The translations under genes were made by a program, and so were the position numbers. From Kryptolebias marmoratus (Eukaryota; Chordata; Actinopteri; Cyprinodontiformes; Rivulidae): DNA of 64,000 nucleotides. The stretch spans positions 6,234,737 to 6,298,736 of the forward strand of contig NC_051445.1 of the NCBI RefSeq assembly GCF_001649575.2, read 5' to 3'. The notes below the pieces were generated by a model. That model saw nothing but the letters and a program-made list of their open reading frames with translations. It had not been told where the DNA came from and did not search any database. Shown here piece by piece: positions 51,156 through 61,156 of this stretch; the stretch's first letter is position 1, and each line of letters begins with the position of its first letter.

Positions 51156-51884
51156 ATATGATCCAGGTAAGTCATTCAGCTCAGAAAATGTGTCCACTAA
51201 TGATATACTAAGAATGCTGGTATGAAGAAAAACAAGGCACTGCCAAAACCTTATCTCGTGCCATCATAACCTCCTGTGGCTACTAACTACTTTAAATGCT
51301 TATAAATGCAATTAAAAAGAAAATGCAGTGAGTGAAAAAGAGCAAAACAAACTGCATCATAATATTGGTTTTATAGCCTTCTGGCAAGACTAAAATGAGA
51401 CATAAAGCCATTTGTGTGTTTTAGGACTCATCTATTTGCTGTGGTATGTGAGAGTGGCGTGCTGAGGCTGGTCATATGAGTCAGACATGACGGTGGGCGT
51501 CCTGCTGCCTCTCTGACCCCGGGGCCAGCGCTCCGTCCTGCTGTGTCAGGTCTCAGCTGCTCTGTTATGTGCAGCCATTAGCCTTAGTGATCCAGTGAAC
51601 TTACCTCTCATCCAATAGCAATAATGGTATAACTAAGGTCATGCATGGGGCAAAAACTATGAGGCGGCACATTATTTATGTATGGTGAATGTTTATGTAT
51701 GCCAAAAGTGAAGAGGTTTGGGCTTTTTGTACAATTAATGTAAAAGAGACACTTCTGCTTGTGAAAGTGGCAGTCTAAATGTGTGCTTATAATTTTCTGT
51801 TGTGGTGTTTGTTTGTTTTTTAACCACAATTGCTTAAGCAAGATTATCTTTCCAGCACATTGTTAATTTTTAGGTGGATGGTGG
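51156..51884. other. Intron DNA with a short GC-rich patch
   Basis: At 51480-51560 a GC-rich patch (CTGACCCCGGGGCCAGCGCT) stands out from AT-rich surroundings, near GTCATATGAGTCAGACATGA, which contains an AP-1-like TGAGTCA. It could be an enhancer. Nothing else is seen. Confidence 0.35.
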
Positions 51885-52325
51885 AAGGTGGATGAATTTC
51901 AGTGAAACATTGCTTGTACATCCATACTTTTAAAGTTAATTCAAGATGGCTGCTACAGCCAACTGAATTTAAACCCAACATGGTTATAATTTGGTCAATT
52001 TTACAGATATTGATACTTAAATGTGGTTTGCAGTCACTCATATTTGAGTGCTAAGATCTTTGTTTAAAAGTTTGCCATTAACTATTTGGAGTCAATTTTG
52101 CCTGTTAGGAAAATATTAATGGATTTTAAAGAAATTTTCAGGAAATAATAATTGGCTGTACATCTATAACCGATTAACTCAAGATGGCCACCACAGCCAG
52201 CTGACCATAGATAACACAAAAGATGGTGATGATTTAGTCAGTTTTACAAACATTGTACAATGATTTAATGTGGTTTTAGTTGAGAATGATCCCCAAACAC
52301 AACTTCAAACTTTCTTAGAAATAAG
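51885..52325 (+). repeat. Interspersed repeat family R, copy 3 (two units, eroded)
   Basis: CAAGATGGCTGCTACAGCCA at 51942 and CAAGATGGCCACCACAGCCA at 52180 mark two units. The shared linker AACTATTTGGAGTCAATTTT and the block GATTTTAAAGAAATTTTCAG precede the second. The spacing is shorter than in copy 2 because of internal deletions. Same orientation as copies 1 and 2. The head and tail are missing. Confidence 0.7.
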
Positions 52326-54389
52326 ACTTTTTAATTAGTCATCTGATTTATTTAGCTGATTAACTTCTACTTTGAAATTAGCAGGATCGACCAGTTATTT
52401 TGAGACATCAACACCCAATTAAGAGGCTGGGGTAAAGCAAATAGATATTGTGCTGTTGTGGAACAACAGTTTTGATTACCTGTGGATATTTGTTTAGTTG
52501 ATTAATTTAAAATGGATGCACCACAGACACTGCGTTTCATCCAGTCTCTGGTTCTCAAATGGAGACTAACCAAAAATACTAATGATAAATGGAAGAATTC
52601 TTAGTTTCAGAAATTTCATCTAATCCTTTACCAAAATGTTTTATATTATATAGCTTAAAGAGAAAAAGTGGAAAAGATGAAACAATAAACAGCATGATCT
52701 TAGCTTATATATGCAACTTTCAAAATATTTTGCATCATGTGACAGCTACTCCTCAGTCTGTTCCAGCAGCAGGTTGATGAAAATATGAAGAACTGGGTTG
52801 ATATCTTCTTGACAAGTTAGTCTATGGATAAAATAAATTCTACACTTTTTTCGTTTTGCATCCAGACAAATATTGGGATGCATCGTTTTAGAATTGCCAA
52901 ACATTTTATCAGTTATCAGAGTTGCTTATTGTGATACCAATACTGTTGACCCTGCATCACTGCTAAATGTCATGAAGTACCCTGTGAGTCCCACCCCAGT
53001 GTATAATGTGTGGGCTAATCACATGGGTAGATAGATCATTTATCCTGTGAGAGAAATTCTTTTTGTCATAGCTTCATACACCAAAGGAACAGTGCAAACA
53101 ACTTATGAGCAAACAAAAATGTTTTTGCAGTTTCATTTGTTTTCTTTATGCCTGCTTGACTCACTGTATATAAAATATTGTTGCTTAAATTTTTCCACCG
53201 TGGGAAGTGTCGGTGTGTTTAAAACACCCTTTTGGCAGAGTATGGGTTTACTGTAGCTTTCCAGTCTGCCACTCACTCTGTCACATGGCTGCCATTTCTT
53301 CTTTAGGGTCTCCTCTCTTGAGAGCTGGCCTGTCAGTCGAGACAATGTGGGTTAGAGGTGTGAGATTTAACTCGGATATGGAGGTGGCAGAGAGTGCTAA
53401 AATGGGCTCTGCTAAAATGAGAAACGCACACATGGATTTTTTCTTTTCTTTTCCTTACAGTGCTCTCTGAGGAGTTATTATCTTTGGACACCTCTGAATG
53501 AACTGTTTTTTGTAAATGTAAGTAAGTTGGCCTTTATGGTCATCTGAGCATACTGTGGTGGTCTTAACCTCCTTAACTTCTGCCAACTCTGAACCCAGAA
53601 GATGAACCATGAAACTGTGAGAGCATACCTCTCAGAAGCATCATCTTTATTGTCCTCGCACCTTGTATTGACTTCCCCTCAGATGGGGAAAGCACTTTTT
53701 GCACAACTGGTCTTCTTCAGCTAAATCTTGTTGACCAAACACACACACTTTCACACACTGTCTCCACCCACCACCATAAACAATCATGACTCTGGCAGCC
53801 TATTTAGCTGATGGATATGGCATTGACTTTATGGGTTCTTGCTCCATCTGCAAGGGGCTGACATGGTTGGTTTCCTGCATTTGGAGAGTGTTAGCTGAAG
53901 TGAATGAATTGACTCGTGTATCGATAACTCTCCTCTTGTCTGTTGTTGGATTTTTTTTCTTTTATGGCTGCAGTAGGACAGAATGCTGAGGTTAGAGATT
54001 TTTGAGGCCAGCATGAAAATCTGGTCTGTGTCGGTTGGAGGGGTTTATCTTGGCGGAGAATGACTTCAGTACTTTAAAGCTGGTGGGAAAAATGGAATGA
54101 AACTTTAATTGCTCCTTTGGGCAAATTGAGTAATACAAAGTTATATATTCAAGACATTGATCTATAGGGTCTTGGTTTTCTGTCATCAGTTTAAAATGGT
54201 GCTTTTATGAAACTTTAATTATAGAGCATTCGTTTCAAACTTGAGCATGTAAACACTTGCCAGGTTTTCACAGCCTGTTGTCGTATATAAGGTATGATGG
54301 GATTAAGAATAAGAGTCAGTGCATGTGATGCGTTTCTTTTTTTAGCTTGAGGAGATCATGTAAAAGAGTTTTGCATCGGTTGTTGTTTT
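52326..54389. other. Intron DNA, nothing recognised
   Basis: AT-rich sequence with a CTAAAATGGGCTCTGCTAAAATGAG near-duplication at about 53397. No exon, RNA gene or transposon recognised. Confidence 0.45.
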
Positions 54390-54690
54390 GTAGCCCGGCT
54401 TTGTTAAAACACTCAGATGCCGGCTAAGGCCTCGGCTCTAATGTCGGATACTGACTTTGCATTTGTCTGAATTCCCGTTGTGAATTCTTTGTAAAGGTTA
54501 TTGATGAAGGCAGGATAAGTAGCTGCTGTCTGTAAGCAAAATGGCCTTAGCTTTTGTTTTCTTCTCTCGTACAGACTTTTAATAGCCTAATTGCATCAAT
54601 TAGAGCCCCTTGTATAAAGGTTCTCAGTAACTCATGAGTTAGCTAGCTTTCGTTTGCTCATCAGGGTGGACAGAAGCTGGCTGTAAACAT
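54390..54690. promoter_or_regulatory. Candidate conserved noncoding element with palindromic homeodomain sites
   Basis: CTAATTGCATCAATTAG at 54587-54603 is a perfect inverted repeat of two TAATTG homeodomain cores around CAT. A perfect 14-base palindrome, TAACTCATGAGTTA, follows at 54628-54641, then AGCTAGCT. The surrounding block is non-repetitive with even composition. This is the strongest enhancer-like stretch I see in the intron. The motifs are seen; conservation and activity are inferred. Confidence 0.35.
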
Positions 54691-56039
54691 GTCTCCTGCT
54701 CCAACTGCATACATTTGAATACTTGGAATTTTTCTTGTAAAAATATTCTGGCACTTGACTAATTCTTGATGTTTTTTTCTTCTTGTAAGAATAATTCAAA
54801 ATGGTATGAAACTATACAAACATGAACATAAAGTTACTTCATAAATTATTCTGTGGATGTGACTGTAGTTGTGACTGTTTGTGTCTTGGGAAAGACTATC
54901 TGCTATGAAGAGAATCCATCATTTATGAAAGCTCAGATGTGGAGAGGATACACACAACCAAAGGCACACATGAGCGAAGCTGCGACACACATGTGTAACA
55001 ATCTGCACATTATCACACACAGAAGAATGAGCATATGAAATAATCTCATCTACGACCTCAACATTCTGGATGGTTTTTTTTGTTGTTGTTTTTTGGTGTG
55101 TGGGAGGTGGGTGGGGGTGTTTTTCCCTCATGACTCTGATTTTCCTTCATGGAAAATCCAATGTTTGAACTTGCAAGGCTCAACTTGCAACTAATTAAAT
55201 GTGTGTTTAAATAATGTTGCATTTAATTGCTGGATCAGGATATTCATTTCATTTTTTTTGTTAAAAAACACTTTCACTTGTTGCCAAAGTATCACAGGGT
55301 TGTGCAAGTTTTTTGAAGTTATTAAAATTTACCATAGCCAAACACATTTAGTGGGACATGAAGGTCTTTATGAAGATGAAGCTCATCAAACACCACTGTC
55401 AGATGAAGATTGGTAGATCGGTGTGTTGTACACAGCTGCTTGCCTGGAATTAAAGGAAATGAAAGAATTCTTAAAAATACATTTTTAAAAACTATTAAAA
55501 CAACTGGCTTCATGCATTTTTTGGCAACGTGCACCTGCTGGTTGGTGTCATGGTAGACCAACAAAACAAATAATAAAAAAGACATTGTCACTGAGAATGA
55601 GAAATTCTGCTGGCCCAGACTTTTCTTGCCACATAAACAGGCTCCTGGAAGAAATTACGTTTTACAAATATTTCCAGACGCGCACTTTCAAAAAGTGTTT
55701 TATTGTCAGAAGACAAAATGTCGCCCTAAGACTGTCAGGCTGTTGGCTGTCCTAATCCTTCTAATAGTTATTTATTTATTTATTTTTTGGCAGAAACATT
55801 TTTCATTTGGAAAACAAACAAGTTTGAAAATGTTGTTTTAATTGCTGATGTGACAGCGTTTTATGTCTTATCATTTAAAAAAAGAAAAGACGGGTAAATG
55901 TCTGTTAAAGCTGAATCGTTCAACTCAATATTACGTTTTTTTGTAACCCTACGAGGAAAATGTAATATTTCTCTGTGATCTATCATTGGTCTGAGTCTGT
56001 TAGTTTTTGTACTAATTGTTTAAAGTTTCCTTAGTAGTT
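54691..56039. other. Intron DNA, nothing recognised
   Basis: AT-rich with TTGTTGTTG and TTTATTTATTT simple tracts (55.08 and 55.77 kb). No supported gene or element. Confidence 0.45.
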
Positions 56040-56660
56040 GTTAAGGGCCTACACAACCTTGTGCTGAACTGCCTCAGAGATGCTTTGTGTTTTAGAGCCA
56101 GGACTTCTCCTCAGATCCTATAGCTGCTCTTTTTTTTAAACTCTTCCTCAAAGCAGAAGAAAACAGTTTGTTGCTGCAGCTTCCAGTCATTATACTCCAA
56201 ACTGATCCCAAAACATTTAAATGATGCAAGAGGAGCTGAAAATACACATATTATCAACTGATGGGGGAAAACACACCAATTCAGTAGAGTTTGTACAGTA
56301 CTTAGTGGCTCAAAGTTCTGCTTATGTTATATCTTTTATTCTTCATATTTTTAGCTTTACATTTAGAACTTACCTTAGGGCTGTTTTGTTTTAGAAAGAA
56401 TTTACAATCTCACTATACATTTTGTTGTAGTTGTGTTCAAATTATTTTATGTAATATGTTATTTTTACATTTTGTTTAATGTAATTTTTGTGTGACTTCG
56501 GTCTTATTTCTGAGATGGTCTGTTTTTATTCTTTATCGAACAATCTCACCAATTTGGATTATATTATATCAACATTTGTACTTTTTTGATTGCACCACAT
56601 TTTCAGTCACTGAAAACCTTTGAATTACTTTATCTGAAAGATGTTATATAAAACACATTT
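56040..56660 (+). mobile_element. Decayed LINE-like 3' fragment
   Basis: The start GGGCCTACACAACCTTGTGC, the central part ending in AAATGATGCAAGAGGAGCTG, and the terminal TTTGAATTACTTTATCTGAA then GATGTTATATAAAA follow the layout of fish L2/Rex-type LINE ends: ORF2 C-terminus, AT-rich 3' UTR, then a tail resembling GCACTTTGAATTACxxxGTxxTGAAA and GTGCTATATAAAT. No long reading frame survives. The class is uncertain. Confidence 0.4.
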
Positions 56661-59600
56661 TCTAGCTGTCTTTTAAATGTACAATACAGATTCAGAATTT
56701 TTTTTCTTTATGGAGACAACAACAGAAATGAAGGTTGTTTACCGCCACAGTTTGATTATTATTTCCAGACATTTGTTGAGTCAAACTATTTTTCTAGGTA
56801 AAACAAAGTGCTCAATGCCTATTCATGTTTACAAAAAAAAAGTTCTTCAAAAGCACAACTTGTATTTTAGCAATAGAGAAGTATTCCAACAAAAACATGA
56901 TTTTTTTTTTTTTTATGTTAAAACCTCAGGTTTTAAACTCTTGTCCAAATGCTGACATTCTGATATTCAGTTGTCAAAGATTTTATTTACATTTTATTTG
57001 CTACATGCCTGGCTTGCAGCAGGTGATCATGATAAGTACAGGTAGTACAGCTCACAAATCCTGAGTGATGCTACTCTGTCGGCTTCTGGAAGATGGCCAA
57101 TCTTGTTGTCAATCTGAAGACATTCGGCCTTTTGGCAAAAGCTGTCTTAAAAAGCCAGAAGTACTGTGTTTAAGCTGAGTGTCTGCAGAGATCCCATGCT
57201 AATATCAAGGTAGAAGTGAACAGAATAGGTCCGCTTTAATAATCTTTGACACCTTTATTCATTTTCTCAATCATAGTGCAGTATTTGGTTGCAGTCGCTG
57301 TTGGAGCAGTTCTTTTATCATATAATTTTTCTGCTCTTAGTAGAGTTAGTGGGATTTTTCCACAACTTTGAAGGAATGCTTATCAGCTTCACCCGTCTTT
57401 GTCCCTGCAATAAAAACTCGTCTAGATATTGTTACAGATGTATTTTAGCACTCAGTCTAATTTATGCATCAGTGAGAAACCACACTAGCTTCAGAGCCCC
57501 TTGTGTCAATCACATCTGCACTGGCTGGCTGCTTTCATCTAAATCTTTTATGGTGCATCAAACATCAAAGATTCAAAAAAAATAGGTGCCGCCGTGGCCA
57601 TTACAGTGCATGAGATAGTATAACATTTCTGACAGGCATGACGCATTTAATACAAGACACTTTATCAAACACACAAATCCTCTGCCAGTGAAATGAACTT
57701 CTGCATGTGTCTGCGGTGCAGTCGAGGTGAACGGAGGTGAGGGCTCTGGCGTGAGTCATTGGAGGGGATTCAGTTTGTTAAATCGGGCACAAAAAATCCA
57801 TACTTGTCCGTAATATAAAAACTCGGCTTCTATATCTTTCTAGCATTTTTCAAATGATGGTATGTTGGTGGGCAAGTCGTGTATTGGTAGGCCAAATGAG
57901 TTAAATCTAATTCAAAAAGATGGCTCTGTTATTGTGTGTAAACTCCCATCTACCTCCCCCGCTCCCCACAAGAGGCTTTTCATGTATGTTATGAGGCAGA
58001 AGTGTTGAGAATTGGCACACACTCCTGGGATAAAGCATAAAAAGCACATTTAAAAGGATGATCTTTTAATGTTTTTTTTTTATTTAAAGTGGTCCTGAAA
58101 CATTGTTTGTAAAATGCTTTAAAATCCTAAGATGATTTTTGTCACATTTTTATCTTTACTTTAGTTTATTAATCAAAAGTCGATGTTTTGTGTGATGGTA
58201 TGTCAAGCTGTTCTGCACAGTTAGAATAGTTGAGTAGCATGGCAGGGTGTGAGCACACCACAGCAGGATTAGATGTTGATGTCGGAGTATTTGACGGTTT
58301 CCTGCGTTCCCATTTATTCCCATTCCACCTCCTGCTCCCTCTTTACTCTACAAATTTTGTCAGTTTGTTCATGTCTTCTCCTGTAATTCACAAAGCTCAC
58401 ATACCACACTGTTTACCTTCTGCCGAGCTGATCTCACATGGACGGAATAAAAGGGAAACAATTGTAGGGCTTTTTTTTTTTTTTGGTTGCTGTTTAAGAA
58501 ATCTGGCATGGGCTATGTGTTGTATATGGAAGTTCATCCCAATGCAAAGGCACCAGCACTTCACCAGCCCAACTAACAGACTGGGCGCTCATGCATACAC
58601 ATCTCTCATTCCTACAATCCGGTGCAAATGAACATCTGGCGTGAGACGAGGAGGGATCACTGAAAGACTGCTTAGCTTAGTTTGTAGAAATATGTTTGTA
58701 TATATATGCATGTTTATAAAATACCTGTCAAATCTTTTTTCTATATTGCATTTTATGCAAATTATACAATAATCTGTGTGTGAATCAGTGGAGCTATTGA
58801 GACCGCTAAAACAACAAACAGAAAAAACCACTGAAATACACAGCACCGTGGCTCTTTGGGTGACTGGTTGTAATCTGTGTGTGTGTGTGTGTGTGTTGAC
58901 TTCAATAACAGCCTGTGTTGGCTCACATGTTTGCTTGACGTCTTTCTGGACACAGCCTGGTTTAATATGGATCAGATGAAGATGATGCTGAAAGAAATAT
59001 AGACTGTTTGAGTGTGTTGGAGAGAAAAACAAAACAAAACAAAATAGTATCATCAGAAAGCACAACAAACATCTTTACTGTGTATATCTCCTGCTCTGAA
59101 AAAGTGCTGAACACTGTCACATGTAGTAAAGTATCAAGTCTGTAAATGTTTCCTGCATAAAGATTAATAAAATCAGACATTTTAGATAAATAAAGCAGTT
59201 CAACAGTAAAGATTTCCCCAAAGAAGAATAAAGAAATGTGGCTTCTGTTTTTCTTCCAATGTTTTTTTTTTTAATGCTTGTCTTTATAAATTTATACCAC
59301 CGTAATGATCATGGCTTTCAATGTTAAAAAAGAAAAACAAAAAGGCTTCAGACAAAGTAATTAGTGATATGCTAATTAAGTCACATCAACAAATGAGCAG
59401 CATCTTTTTATAAAATGTGACTCATGATATACTGTATCTACTGAAGACTTTGAGCCATTTAGAAGCACAACAATACATCTGCAGAAAAGAAACAGGCTTG
59501 AAGTGTTATTTTGTGTGAGGGGGAAAAAAAAACTAATCTTTTTTTTTTTTTTTTTGTCTCCAAATTTTCTGCTGTCATGGCTGCCGTCTCTGTGGGACCT

Positions 59601-60922
59601 TCTGAACAGGTAACATGACATTTTTTTTTCTCTTTTTCTTTTTTCTCAGCCTTTTCTGTGTTTTTTTGCAAGGTTCTCATCTGCAAATAAGTGACAAAGA
59701 ACTCTAGCAGCAATCTGTTAGATGCAACCTCAGTGGGTCTAATAAAATACATATATTATTTCACATTATAATGGAGAGTTGCACTCAAATTTGTCCCTAC
59801 TTTTACAGTGCAAACAGTAAAAGATACTATAAAAACATGTGGTTTTTTTTCATATAACATCCGATGCAAGGTCAGGTTGTAACAACAAATACTTAGCTCA
59901 AGGTCACCCGTACAGTGGAACTTTTTCTGCTGGAAATCCTAAAGCGTTGTTGCAGCATTATATTTTTGGCCTACATTGTGTGAAACAAAAAGGAAACATC
60001 TGAATCTTGCAGAGTCCAGCAGTTGTTTTGAACTGAAGAGCAGTGGATCTGCACGTCTGTCGGAGTCAGTGAGATTGTCCCTTTAATCCTTGAAGGCCCA
60101 TCTGTTGTGTGTGTTTGCGTGTGTTTTTGTGTATGTGTGTGTGTGACTGTACAAGGATGTCACACTGCCCTCATTCACAACTGTCCATATTTAAAATCCT
60201 CTGGCTGCCCTTCTCACCAGCATTCTCCCACTGCGGTGTTTTTGTTTCATGTTTTTGTCGTCCCCCCCGTGTCTTTCCTCTGATGTTCTATAATCCATGC
60301 TTCATTCTCTAATGCCAAAAACATTGTTGCTTGTTCCACTGTTTTATCTTTCTGTTGACTATATTTATCTTATAATCACATTTTGACCACTTCACCTCAT
60401 CTTTCCTCCTTTCTTTAACTTCTCCCTGCTGTTCTTGTCTCACCTCCTAACAGTGCCTCTTTTCTGTCACACTTTTTATTTCAGCACGATGATTAATCGT
60501 TTGGAAGTCGTTTTAGGATTTATTTTTGTCATGCATTGTTTAGGAGATTTAATGCATGCAGTAGTGTTTCACTGTGTGCCATTGTGGGTTCTTTATCTGC
60601 GCACCACCACTTATGTCCTCTGTCACCATTGTTATATTACAGTTTTGTGCAGGTTTTCTTTCACGGAGTGTTTGTTTCCTAGTTTTTGCACATCTCCTTA
60701 GTGTTACCCTCAGGTCCGTACTTACTTGCCACCATTCTTTTTCTCAGCCTCATATTTTGTTGTTATTGCATCATGCATGCCTTCAAGGGGAATTTTAATG
60801 CCCTTTGAATGCTATAATGTGACAGGGCTTGTCTGAACAAACAAGCATCATCCAGACTACAGTCGTGTCCTTGTACCAAACACTGTTCTGGAGACTCATT
60901 TCCATTTGAATCAAGTGTTTAG
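56661..60922. other. Intron DNA with simple repeats
   Basis: Contains a (TG)10-like run at 58876-58896, TG-rich DNA at about 60108-60147, and long T runs at about 58470-58483 and 59539-59555. The 159-codon minus-strand frame at 58589-59068 is low-complexity and runs antisense through the TG repeat, so it is not a gene. Nothing else is recognised. Confidence 0.45.
58876..58896 (+). repeat. (TG)n microsatellite
   Basis: About ten uninterrupted TG units in AT-rich DNA; a typical simple repeat. Confidence 0.9.
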
Positions 60923-61156
60923 ATGGTGGGTGGAGATTATGAACCGATGAATTTACAGGGGATGATTTCAGGGGCCAAAAGGAGAGGTGAAAGCAATAAG
61001 CTAAGCATCAGAGATTATCCTGACTTAATGGGAAGAATGAAGCAGTCTATGGATAGCAATCCGCTTTCCATCCACACAGATTTCAGCCTGACTGATGCTT
61101 CACTAAAGGAACTGCAGAGGGACAAAACATCAGGCAGCTGGATAACAACACTGTAG
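60923..61156 (+). other. Short open reading frame of unknown status
   Basis: A 77-codon frame from ATG 60923 has a hydrophilic, evenly mixed composition (for example KLSIRDYPDLMGRMKQSMDS) unlike the Phe/Leu/Cys-rich chance frames nearby. The ATG has a weak context but follows TTTAG, so an acceptor site is conceivable. I recognise no domain, and it does not match mannosidase sequence. Chance is the most likely explanation; an alternative exon or a lineage-specific small gene is possible. Confidence 0.15.

Noticed and set aside
58589..59068. A 159-codon minus-strand frame
   Set aside because: It passes antisense through the TG microsatellite (His-Thr repeats) and is otherwise Phe/Cys-rich low-complexity sequence.
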